NCBI GenBank assembly: GCA_007120095.1
Contig: SKOM01000219.1
Span: 1-13,358, forward strand
Source of the DNA: Candidatus Competibacteraceae bacterium
GTDB taxonomy: Bacteria > Pseudomonadota > Gammaproteobacteria > Competibacterales > Competibacteraceae
Direction: 5' to 3'
Length of the DNA stretch: 13,358 bases
Shown here: piece after piece, positions 1 through 6,612 of the stretch
Layout: each line of letters begins with the position of its first letter
Position numbering within the stretch: the stretch's first letter is position 1
Notes under the pieces: generated by a model
The model's database searches: none
Told to the model about the DNA's origin: nothing
The model's input: only the letters and a program-made list of their open reading frames with translations
Position numbers and translations under genes: made by a program

Positions 1-30
1 CTCAATGGTTAAATAAGGTTGATTGTTTCA

Positions 31-48
31 CACTCCAGCGTGGGAATG
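31..48. repeat. possible degenerate GCGTGGGAATG-type dispersed repeat fragment
   Basis: The noncoding left edge (1-108) contains CACTCCAGCGTGGGAATG. It resembles the palindromic 'CACGCTCCAGCGTG-GGAATG' type of intergenic repeat known from several environmental gammaproteobacteria, but the left arm is incomplete (CAC instead of CACGC) and no second copy is in the window. I see no gene or convincing terminator in the rest of 1-108. The assignment rests on recalled resemblance only. Confidence 0.3.
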
Positions 49-108
49 GTCTGCCTGGTTGCGATGACCTCCAGCCCGCAAAAACTCGCGACACCCGGCA
101 CACGACCA

Positions 109-1254
109 TCAACGCACCACCCGACGCATCCAGCCGGCCGTCGCGACTGCGGCCCCGATCCCCGCCAGTAGCGTCGCAAAGAGGTAAACGCCCGCCGGGC
201 TGACCCCATCCCAAAGATAACCGCTAGCCAGGCTGCCCACGGCCCCGCCCAGCCCGAAGCTCAGCGAGGAGTACAGCGCTTGCCCGCGTCCCTGCAGGCG
301 ACCGGGGAAGTACAGGTGTATCAGCGAGATGGCCGCCGCGTGGTAGACTCCATAGCTCGCCGCATGCAACAACTGGATCAGCACCAGCGCCGGAATGCTC
401 TCGGGAACAGTGGCCAGCAGCCACCAGCGCAGGGCGGTCAGCACCAGCGTCAGCGTCATCAGCGGCCATGCTCCGAAACGCAGGATCAAGCGCGGCATCA
501 GAACAAACAGCACGACCTCTGCCACCACCCCGAGTGCCCAGAGCTGGCCCGCCAGGGCGCGGCTGAAGCCCTGCGCCTCCACGTACAGGGTAAAAAAGGC
601 GTAATAAGGTCCGTGGCTGGCTTGCATGAAGAAGCAGGCCAGCAGCAGGGCGATCACTTCAGGGCGACGGAGCACGGCCGACAGCGCATTCCCCTCGTCG
701 GACTCCTGCTCCCCGTCCGGCGGCTCGCGAACTTGCAGCGTGGAGAGATAAAGTCCAACCAGCAGCCCCAGCATGATCCACGGAAGCCACTGGATTGACA
801 GCCGGTCGAGCAGCCATCCTAGCCCGGCCACTACCAGGATGAATCCGATCGAGCCCCACAGCCGCACCAGCGCATAGCGGTGACTGCTGCGCCCCAGCAA
901 GCGCAGCGTGGTCGCCTCGAACTGCGACAGGATGGCGTTCCAGAAGAAGCTGAAGATCGCCATCACCACGGCCAGCCACCAGTAACCCGAGTGGAACAGC
1001 ACCCCAGCAAAGGTCAGCAGAGCGGTCAGTGCGCCAAGGCGGATAATCGGCATGCGCACCCCGGCCCGGTCTGCAAGCCAGCCCCAGACATTCGGGGCGA
1101 TGATTTTAGTCGCCATGGTGATCGCCATCAGTTCGCCGATCTGGGAACCGCTGAACCCCAGTTCGGCGAGATATGGACCCCAGAAGGGCATGAACGCCCC
1201 GACGCTGGCGAAATAGAAGAAGTAAAAACTGGAAAGGCGAACGTGCTGATTCAC
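109..1254 (-). CDS. MFS transporter, HcaT-like (3-phenylpropionate permease family)
   Basis: This is a twelve-helix major facilitator of the MFS_1_like/HcaT family and should act in the inner membrane. From a GTG start at 1254 the protein is 381 residues, close to E. coli HcaT (379). The N-terminus (NQHVRLSSFYFFYFASVGAF, then PFWGPYLAELGFSGSQIGEL) is the family's conserved first helix and loop, and WGWLADRAGVR (about residues 57-67) is the motif-A-like loop between helices 2 and 3. The frame stays open upstream to 1356, but those 34 residues (with TTSHDRVHTF) are not family-like and lie over the putative promoter, so I prefer the GTG even though no good Shine-Dalgarno precedes it. Substrate unknown: HcaT carries phenylpropionate, but many relatives have not been tested and no aromatic catabolism genes are nearby. 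It is divergent from the DUF6279 lipoprotein gene. Confidence 0.82.
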   Translation of the reverse strand: MNQHVRLSSFYFFYFASVGAFMPFWGPYLAELGFSGSQIGELMAITMATKIIAPNVWGWLADRAGVRMPIIRLGALTALLTFAGVLFHSGYWWLAVVMAIFSFFWNAILSQFEATTLRLLGRSSHRYALVRLWGSIGFILVVAGLGWLLDRLSIQWLPWIMLGLLVGLYLSTLQVREPPDGEQESDEGNALSAVLRRPEVIALLLACFFMQASHGPYYAFFTLYVEAQGFSRALAGQLWALGVVAEVVLFVLMPRLILRFGAWPLMTLTLVLTALRWWLLATVPESIPALVLIQLLHAASYGVYHAAAISLIHLYFPGRLQGRGQALYSSLSFGLGGAVGSLASGYLWDGVSPAGVYLFATLLAGIGAAVATAGWMRRVVR

Positions 1255-1292
1255 GAACAGAGGCGAAAATTCCCGAAGGTGTACGATGAACG

Positions 1293-1320
1293 TGTGTACC
1301 CTATCATGGGACGTTGTAAA
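1293..1320 (-). promoter_or_regulatory. possible promoter of the HcaT-like permease
   Basis: On the minus strand TTTACA (1320-1315, five of six matches to the -35 consensus) is followed after 16 bp by TACACA (1298-1293, three of six matches to -10). It would place a transcript start about 30 bp before the preferred GTG at 1254, which fits that start rather than the longer frame. Two direct GTGTAC hexamers (1279-1284 and 1294-1299) lie in the same region and could be an operator, but this is weak. Confidence 0.28.
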
Positions 1321-1359
1321 ATATATAGCCATCCAAACTGATCGCCGGACAAACATAGA

Positions 1360-1430
1360 GTCGTCCGCCCTGATTACCGTTGTGTAGGGGCAGTTCGCGA
1401 ATTGTCCCTACGGCCCATATTCCATTCGCT
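1360..1430. repeat. dispersed palindromic repeat, copy A
   Basis: These 71 bp align without gaps to 2426-2496, with 59 identical positions (83%). The core (1384-1411) is a 28-bp imperfect palindrome: GTAGGGGCAGTTCG pairs with CGAATTGTCCCTAC, and its two departures from perfect symmetry become G-U pairs in plus-strand RNA, so the hairpin is kept. TATAGCCAT at 1324-1332, 60 bp before the core, is also found 59 bp before the core of copy B, so the unit may start there. It fills much of the 265-bp gap between the divergent permease and lipoprotein genes. The rest of that gap shows no confident promoter for the lipoprotein gene. Confidence 0.85.
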
Positions 1431-1519
1431 TGGTTAGTGAGCTGCCAGGGGAGGTGAGTTACGGGAACTGCAACCGCAGATAACAGTCGCAATGCACAGT
1501 CCAACACCGAGGCCACATC

Positions 1520-2389
1520 ATGCTCCGGTTCTCACCCATTGTGCTGGCTGCTGTCCTATTACTCAGCGGTTGCAGTGCTGTACAACTGGCCTATAACAAT
1601 GCCGATTGGTGGTTAACGCGGCAGTTTTCTCAGTATTTTGACCTTGATGGGGCGCAGCGCAATGCGCTCCGCGCCCAGTTACAACAGCGCATGGAGCAGC
1701 ACCGCCAGCATGAACTGGCTGATACAGTCGCTCTGCTGGATGGCTGGTACCGTGCCTTTGAACGCGGCCTGGACAGGGCTACGGTTGAGCAGTTAATGGT
1801 GCAGGCCGATGCAGTGATCACTACCAGCCTGGAGCAGTCTGTACTGCTGGTGGCGGGGGTTATGGTGGAACTGGATACAGATCAACAGGCTCATTTCGAA
1901 AGCCGTTTGGCGCGGTTGAGCCGCGATTTCCGTCAGCGCTATCGGCTCGATGAGCCGCCGGCACGTCGTATGGCTGAACGTGAGCAGCAGGTTATCGAAC
2001 GTATTGAAGACTGGACGGGGCGTCTGTCCGGCAGTCAGCGTGGCGAACTGAGCGCGCACATTGCCACCTGGCCGGAATTGTCCGAACATTGGCTGGCTTA
2101 CCGTGAACGTAAGCAAGGCGAATTGCTGGAGCTGCTGCGATCTGAGCCGACAGCTGAACAGATCGCGGCTTTTTTGCATGCCTGGTTGACCCTGAGCGAT
2201 CAGCCGAGCGAATTGCGTGACGGCAATAGTGTGTTGCGCGGGCAACTCAAGACATTTCTTATCACATTGGATCGCAGTTTAAGTTCGCGCCAGCGCCAGC
2301 AATTGCTTAGCCGTGTTGACAATTATCGGCAAGCTCTGGCCAGTTTGGTGCCGGAGGAGCCACAGGTCGCTACACTGCACGAGCACTGA
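1520..2389 (+). CDS. DUF6279 family lipoprotein
   Basis: This 289-residue protein has a lipoprotein signal: a short hydrophobic run, then LLSGC, with Cys18 the expected lipidated residue after signal peptidase II cleavage. The sequence just after it (AVQLAYNNADWWLTRQFSQYFDLDGAQ, residues about 20-46) is the signature of DUF6279, a family of unknown function in gammaproteobacteria. The remainder is highly helical, charged and Gln-rich, likely coiled helices in the periplasm. The residue after Cys18 is Ser, not Asp, so outer-membrane sorting by Lol is plausible. GAGG at 1509-1512, seven bases before the ATG, supports the start. The gene stands alone between two direct copies of a palindromic repeat (1360-1430 and 2426-2496) and its stop lies 1 bp from the presumed edge of the second element. 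Confidence 0.85.
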   Translation: MLRFSPIVLAAVLLLSGCSAVQLAYNNADWWLTRQFSQYFDLDGAQRNALRAQLQQRMEQHRQHELADTVALLDGWYRAFERGLDRATVEQLMVQADAVITTSLEQSVLLVAGVMVELDTDQQAHFESRLARLSRDFRQRYRLDEPPARRMAEREQQVIERIEDWTGRLSGSQRGELSAHIATWPELSEHWLAYRERKQGELLELLRSEPTAEQIAAFLHAWLTLSDQPSELRDGNSVLRGQLKTFLITLDRSLSSRQRQQLLSRVDNYRQALASLVPEEPQVATLHEH

Positions 2390-2390
2390 T

Positions 2391-2549
2391 TATAGCCATT
2401 CGCTCTGTTTTCCAGACATGAAAGTGTCGTTCGCCCTGATGATCGTGGTGTAGGGGCGGTTCGCGAACCGCCCCTACCGCCTATATGCCATCCGCTGTCG
2501 CCCATGGAGGCACGGTTTCCATGTTCGGCTAATTCATCAAATGGCTATA
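2391..2549. repeat. possible MITE-like element with 10-bp inverted ends enclosing repeat copy B
   Basis: TATAGCCATT at 2391-2400 and its exact reverse complement AATGGCTATA at 2540-2549 enclose the palindromic repeat copy B. TATAGCCAT also occurs at the same distance before the core of copy A, which argues that the left end belongs to the element. The right end is not found after copy A. The ends begin with TA, which could represent a TA target. No coding capacity is present. A 10-bp inverted match over 159 bp could still be chance. Confidence 0.35.
2426..2496. repeat. dispersed palindromic repeat, copy B
   Basis: This is the better-preserved copy of the 71-bp repeat at 1360-1430. Its core (2450-2477) is a perfect 28-bp palindrome whose half is GTAGGGGCGGTTCG, able to form a 14-bp cruciform or RNA hairpin. 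No T-run follows on either side, so it is not a typical intrinsic terminator, although a stem of this strength after the lipoprotein stop codon could protect the 3' end or slow polymerase. It lies in the same orientation as copy A, 1066 bp away. Confidence 0.88.
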
Positions 2550-2553
2550 TAAT
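2524..2553 (+). promoter_or_regulatory. putative panC promoter
   Basis: A perfect -10 hexamer TATAAT lies at 2548-2553, 32 bp before the GTG of panC. The best -35 candidate is TTCGGC (2524-2529) with an 18-bp spacer; it is poor, so an activator or other features may be needed. The -10 overlaps the right inverted end of the putative repeat element, so the element edge may supply part of the promoter. Confidence 0.4.
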
Positions 2554-2585
2554 GACATCCCCATCCAGAGGCGACAAACAATCCC

Positions 2586-3473
2586 GTGGTACACCAACAC
2601 ACCACTCTAAAAACGATCCATGAACTTGCTGAGTTACGCCAGCACGTTGCCCAGTGGCGGCACCAGGGCGAGCGCATTGTCCTGGTCCCCACCATGGGTA
2701 ATTTGCATGCCGGTCATCTGGCCCTGGTGCAGCAGGCGCGACAACTGGCACCCAGGGTCATTGCCAGTTTATTCGTGAATCCCACCCAGTTTGGCCCGAA
2801 TGAAGATTTCAGCGCTTATCCCCGCACCCTCGCCGAAGATCAAGCCAAGCTGACAGCCGCAGGCTGCGACCTGCTGTTTGCACCGCCGCTGGCAACCGTC
2901 TATCCGCAGGGAGCCGAACTCACCACTCGTGTTGAAGTCCCCGGTTTATCCGATAGGCTCTGCGGGGCTTTTCGCCCAGGGCATTTTGCCGGTGTCGCCC
3001 AGGTTGTCTGCAAACTTTTCAATATGGTGCAACCCGATATCGCGATGTTCGGCGAGAAGGATCGCCAGCAGCTTTTGGTGATTCAGCGCATGGTGGCGGA
3101 TTTAAACCTGCCGATCGAGGTGGTCGGCTCGCCCACTGTACGTGAGGCGGATGGTCTGGCCATGAGTTCACGCAATGCGTATCTGGATGCTGCCCAGCGG
3201 CGTGTAGCACCGCAGCTTTATCAGGCATTATGCGTAGCCAGGGATAAGCTGATGGCGGGTGAACAGGATTACAGCGCTATTGAACAGGCCGCTGTGCAAC
3301 AGCTCTCTGAGGTGGGTTTTCGGCCTGATTATGTGCGCATCGTCCGCGCCCAAGACTATGCTGACCCTGCCCCCCCCGACACGCGGCTGGTTATTGCTGT
3401 GGCTGCCTGGCTAGGTCGGGCGCGCCTGATTGATAATGTCGTGGTTGAACGGAATGCTCAGCGCAGCGACTGA
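2586..3473 (+). CDS. panC: pantothenate synthetase (pantoate--beta-alanine ligase)
   Basis: PanC condenses (R)-pantoate with beta-alanine, using ATP through a pantoyl-adenylate, to make pantothenate in the cytoplasm, the precursor of coenzyme A. Length (295 aa) is close to the family norm of about 280. Visible motifs are PTMGNLHAGHLALV (35-48) with the HIGH-type nucleotide-binding HAGH (41-44), FVNPTQFGPNEDF (63-75) for pantoate binding, FGEKDRQQL (155-163), and the KMSKS-like MSSRN (193-197). The GTG start gives MVHQHTT before the conserved LKTIHELAELRQ; AGAGG at 2567-2571 is a rather distant (14 nt) ribosome site, and no better start is available. It stands alone: panB and panD, often adjacent, are absent from the window. 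An 8-C run (3370-3377) codes for APP near the C-terminus. Convergent with the next gene, 24 bp away, without a visible terminator. Confidence 0.96.
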   Translation: MVHQHTTLKTIHELAELRQHVAQWRHQGERIVLVPTMGNLHAGHLALVQQARQLAPRVIASLFVNPTQFGPNEDFSAYPRTLAEDQAKLTAAGCDLLFAPPLATVYPQGAELTTRVEVPGLSDRLCGAFRPGHFAGVAQVVCKLFNMVQPDIAMFGEKDRQQLLVIQRMVADLNLPIEVVGSPTVREADGLAMSSRNAYLDAAQRRVAPQLYQALCVARDKLMAGEQDYSAIEQAAVQQLSEVGFRPDYVRIVRAQDYADPAPPDTRLVIAVAAWLGRARLIDNVVVERNAQRSD

Positions 3474-3497
3474 ACCCTGCGGATCGAACAACCGCCA

Positions 3498-4202
3498 CTA
3501 CCAGTTTTCTACCACTTGCGGCCAAATTTGCCCAGAGCCATTAATTTTGAACCGATAGACTTTACCCGGCTCCAGTCGAGTATGCACGGTATTACCATAC
3601 ACTGCCGAAATGCCATATTCGCGTAATGCCTCGGTATCATTAGCCAGATCCCAAATAGTTGTCCAGAACTCCTGGCTAAAATCGGGCGCTAATGTCAGAC
3701 GCTCCCGCCAGGTCGGGTCAGGCAGCAACGCACGATAGCGTGCGGGCGCTTCGTCAGGTGATTCAATCAACTGGCCCTCACCGGGCGAGGTGTATTCATC
3801 GTAAATACGCCGCCATAGATAAATGGATCGCTGTTCGCCATCGAGCACCAATTGTGAGTCAAACTTCACCACTAGCGAGTCGAAGTGGGCGATATCACCG
3901 CGAATGGTGAACTCACCTTGATAGACCCGCCGCTCAGGTTCATCACGATCGGTTTGGAAAAACGCCAGCGTGGTGTACAACTCGCCGTTGTCGGTGGATT
4001 GATCCATTACCCGGGCGTAGCCGATCTGGTCTTCTTGGGTGAGCCGAGCGAGCGCGGCTTTGAGGTCGCGATTCTCGGTTAGGAACTGCCTGAAGGTCTC
4101 GGCGGCTTGATAAACGGCCAACCCCCAAATGGACATCACAATCAGCACACCCAGCAGCAGTAATTTGCCGAATCCCCGTTGCTGGCCTCGTGTATTATTC
4201 AC
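3498..4202 (-). CDS. membrane-anchored protein of unknown function
   Basis: I do not recognise a named family. From the preferred GTG start the protein has 234 residues. Residues about 12-31 (GKLLLLGVLIVMSIWGLAVY) form a single membrane helix, followed by a probable short coiled coil (ETFRQFLTENRDLKAALARL, 35-54). The rest (about 60-234) is a soluble domain, probably periplasmic, with a beta-rich middle (RRVYQGEFTIRGDIAHFDSL, 91-110), DGEQRSIYLWRRIYDEY (121-137), and an aromatic C-terminal end (GKVYRFKINGSG...VVENW). No cysteine or obvious catalytic motif remains in the mature part. I believe similar proteins occur in other gammaproteobacteria as conserved hypotheticals. The frame is open to an ATG at 4241, but that ATG overlaps a possible -10 (TATTAT) and lacks a ribosome site. 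The gene is divergent from the MFS permease at 4293. Confidence 0.7.
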   Translation of the reverse strand: MNNTRGQQRGFGKLLLLGVLIVMSIWGLAVYQAAETFRQFLTENRDLKAALARLTQEDQIGYARVMDQSTDNGELYTTLAFFQTDRDEPERRVYQGEFTIRGDIAHFDSLVVKFDSQLVLDGEQRSIYLWRRIYDEYTSPGEGQLIESPDEAPARYRALLPDPTWRERLTLAPDFSQEFWTTIWDLANDTEALREYGISAVYGNTVHTRLEPGKVYRFKINGSGQIWPQVVENW

Positions 4203-4209
4203 CGCACTG

Positions 4210-4215
4210 CACCTT
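4210..4215 (-). promoter_or_regulatory. ribosome binding site deciding the GTG start at 4202
   Basis: AAGGTG on the minus strand ends seven bases before the GTG at 4202-4200. The alternative ATG at 4241 has no comparable site and coincides with TATTAT (4245-4240), a plausible -10 box that would put the transcript start near 4233. This favours the shorter 234-residue protein. Confidence 0.45.
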
Positions 4216-4292
4216 GTATACTGATAAAAACGCGGCCCCATAATACCACGCAGTCATTGTTCACTGAGTATCCATAACACCATGCCATCATC

Positions 4293-5549
4293 GTGAATCA
4301 CACCCACCCGACAGCCACCACGCCACCTCTTGGGCTGGCTTTGCGCATTCTGCTACCCTTCGCTGCCGGTTATTTTCTCTCCTACCTGTTTCGCAGTGTC
4401 AACGCGGTGATTGCGCCTGAGCTCGGCCACACTTTACAACTGGATGCAGCGACTTTAGGCGGTTTGACCAGTGTATATTTTCTAACCTTTGCCCTGTTTC
4501 AACTGCCTTTAGGCTTATTGTTAGATCGCTATGGTCCACGTCGGGTCGAGTCGTTGCTGCTGCTGGTGGCTGCAGGTGGAGCACTGCTGTTTGCCAGCAG
4601 CCATGATCTTGCCGGCCTGACTTTAGGGCGGGCGCTGATCGGCCTGGGAGTGTCGGCTTGTTTAATGGCCAGTTTCCAGTTGATTAACCAGTGGTTTCCC
4701 GCCGAAAAAGTTCCAGCCATGAACGGTTGGATTCTGGCCTCCGGCGGGCTGGGTGCTTTGAGCGCTACCCGCCCGATTGAAATCGCTCTGGGTTTCACCG
4801 ATTGGCGCGGAGTGATGCTGATATTGGCTGTGCTGACGGTGCTGGTGGCTGCCCTGATCTGGCTGACCACACCAGAACGCCACACCATGCAGCGTCAGAG
4901 TTTAGGGCCGCTGTTAGGCGGCATCGCGACGATTTTCCGCGATACCTATTTCTGGCGCATCGTGCCGCTGGTGGTAGCTACGCAAGCGACCTTTTTAGCC
5001 ATTCAAGGACTCTGGGCCGGGCCATGGTTCAGCGATGTTGCCGGGCTGGATCGGGTCGGCGTGGCCAATCATCTGCTCTTTACTGCTGTGGCGATGGTTT
5101 GCGGCTTTTTGTTGATAGGCCAGATCGCTTCGCGCCTGAATCAGTTCGGAGTACCGCTGGTATTAATCACGCTGATCGGCATGAGTCTGTTTATGCTGGC
5201 ACAATTGGGGATTATTCTGGAGTTGCTGAATTTTACCCTGCCGCTGTGGTTATTATTTGGCTTTTTTGGCAGTTCCAGTATTTTGAGCTATCCGCTGCTC
5301 AATCGCTATTTTCCAAAAAACCTGACCGGTCGTGTTAATACCAATATCAACCTGCTGGTGTTTGCCAGCGCCTTTCTGGTGCAATGGCTGATGGGAGGGG
5401 TGATTGATGGGTGGCCAGCGGCCGAGCACAGTGGCTATCAACCCCAAGGTTATCAACTCGCCTTCGGTCTAATGCTGGGGCTGCAATTGCTTGCTTTAAT
5501 TTGGTTTATCCTCGGTCTGTGTCGCCCAGTACCTGTTTATGGCCAGTGA
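4293..5549 (+). CDS. MFS transporter
   Basis: This is a 418-residue inner-membrane permease of the major facilitator superfamily with about twelve hydrophobic helices. The first helix region (ILLPFAAGYFLSYLFRSVNA, 19-38) with a helix-1 arginine, the motif-A loop LGLLLDRYGPRR (73-84), and LGRALIGLGVSACLMASFQL (111-130) place it among the MFS_1 proteins resembling the organic/sugar-phosphate (COG2271-like) transporters. Substrate cannot be deduced. The GTG at 4293 is the only reasonable start, because the ATG at 4282 runs into TGA after four codons; no Shine-Dalgarno is evident. Its last 11 bases overlap the start of the next gene, so the two are probably co-transcribed and translationally coupled. 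Confidence 0.88.
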   Translation: MNHTHPTATTPPLGLALRILLPFAAGYFLSYLFRSVNAVIAPELGHTLQLDAATLGGLTSVYFLTFALFQLPLGLLLDRYGPRRVESLLLLVAAGGALLFASSHDLAGLTLGRALIGLGVSACLMASFQLINQWFPAEKVPAMNGWILASGGLGALSATRPIEIALGFTDWRGVMLILAVLTVLVAALIWLTTPERHTMQRQSLGPLLGGIATIFRDTYFWRIVPLVVATQATFLAIQGLWAGPWFSDVAGLDRVGVANHLLFTAVAMVCGFLLIGQIASRLNQFGVPLVLITLIGMSLFMLAQLGIILELLNFTLPLWLLFGFFGSSSILSYPLLNRYFPKNLTGRVNTNINLLVFASAFLVQWLMGGVIDGWPAAEHSGYQPQGYQLAFGLMLGLQLLALIWFILGLCRPVPVYGQ

Positions 5550-6597
5550 ACCGAATTATTGGCTGGCACTGTTTAACCAGTCGACCTGGCGTACGTTTCT
5601 CGAACATGGAGCGCGGGTGGTCGGTTTTCGGCAAACCCATTGGCCACGTTTGCAAACGGTCGAATCCGGTGATTATCTGCTGGCTTATCTCACCGGTCTG
5701 TCGCGCTGGATTGGCTTGCTGGCAGTGACCGGTCCGGCGTATCTTGATACCACCCCGATTTGGTCAGAAGCACCGTTACCCGCACGTTTGCCGGTGAAGC
5801 CCGCCGTGTTGTTAGCGCCTGAAACCGCCGTGCCTTTTGCGGAACTGCGGGCGCAAATGGGTTTGGATCGAGACGCATTCTGGACGGGGCCACTGCGCCG
5901 TTCAGCGACCTGCTGGCCACGGGCCCGCGGTGAGGCGATTGCCGAGGCGTTACTGGATGCACAGTTCCATCCTGCCGTTCGCCCTATCGATCCACGGCGT
6001 TATCCCCGCTCGCTACGCAGCCTGGCGACTGATACGGCACCCTCTATCCGCCGTATCGGTGAGCGTGAACCGGGGACTCATACGGAAATTCAGTGGTTAT
6101 TGCTGAAACTCGGTAGCGACCTGGGTCTGGATATCTGGGTAGCGCGTAATGACCGCAGCCGGCGCTATGCCGGACAGCGCTTTGCCGATCTGCCAGGATT
6201 TTTGGACGCGCTACCCCGCCAGTTTGATCCGAATACCATGCAGGTGATTGAGCATATTGATGTGTTGTGGCTGCGCCAAGGCGCGATTTTGGCAGCATTC
6301 GAGATTGAATGTACCAGCACGGTATATTCGGGGCTGTTGCGGCTGGCGGATTTAGTGACCATGCAGCCGAATTTAGCCCTGCCGCTGTATATCGTTGCTC
6401 CTGATCGGCGTCGGGATAAGGTGCAGCGTGAGGTGTCGCGACCGAGTTTTTCCCGACTCAGACCACCACTGAATCAGCGCTGTCGTTTGTTGCGGTTTTC
6501 TCACCTGCGGGTCGGGGTACAGCAAGCCCAGCCTTTATTGCCCCATCTGGATCCTGAATTCATCCGTGATTTGAGTGAGGCCTGTGATGGGAACTGA
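5539..6597 (+). CDS. probable EVE/PUA-like domain fused to a PD-(D/E)XK-like nuclease domain
   Basis: The 352-residue protein appears to have two domains. Residues about 5-106 follow the EVE/PUA-like pattern: NYWLALF (6-12), GFRQTHW (29-35), GDYLLAYLTGLSRWIGLLAV (44-63), YLDTTPIW (68-75) and LLAPETAVPFAEL (91-103). EVE domains bind modified cytosines in DNA and occur fused to restriction enzymes. Residues about 180-305 look like a PD-(D/E)XK-type core: Glu183 in HTEIQ, Asp241 in IDVLW after a strand, then AFEIECTSTVYSGLLRLADL (253-272) with Glu255 and Glu257; the usual Lys of ExK is replaced, giving an ExE form. PLYIVAPDRRRDKVQREVSRPSF (282-304) follows. A modified-DNA-sensing (type IV-like) restriction enzyme is my inference; a DNA or RNA processing role is also possible. 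The start overlaps the upstream MFS gene by 11 bp and has no strong ribosome site. No methyltransferase is nearby. Confidence 0.62.
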   Translation: MASEPNYWLALFNQSTWRTFLEHGARVVGFRQTHWPRLQTVESGDYLLAYLTGLSRWIGLLAVTGPAYLDTTPIWSEAPLPARLPVKPAVLLAPETAVPFAELRAQMGLDRDAFWTGPLRRSATCWPRARGEAIAEALLDAQFHPAVRPIDPRRYPRSLRSLATDTAPSIRRIGEREPGTHTEIQWLLLKLGSDLGLDIWVARNDRSRRYAGQRFADLPGFLDALPRQFDPNTMQVIEHIDVLWLRQGAILAAFEIECTSTVYSGLLRLADLVTMQPNLALPLYIVAPDRRRDKVQREVSRPSFSRLRPPLNQRCRLLRFSHLRVGVQQAQPLLPHLDPEFIRDLSEACDGN

Positions 6598-6612
6598 GCG
6601 CGTTGAGTCGGC

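Noticed and set aside
1279..1299. Direct GTGTAC hexamers as a regulator binding site
   Set aside because: Only two short copies without a recognisable operator class or adjacent regulator gene; mentioned only within the promoter entry.
280..1341. Long plus-strand open frames opposite the permease gene (280-798 and 880-1341)
   Set aside because: Low-complexity Gln/Arg/His-rich translations without family resemblance, antisense to a clear permease; shadows.
1252..1356. N-terminal extension of the HcaT-like permease to 1356
   Set aside because: The additional 34 residues do not resemble the family N-terminus, which begins at NQHVRLSSFYF, and they lie over candidate promoter hexamers.
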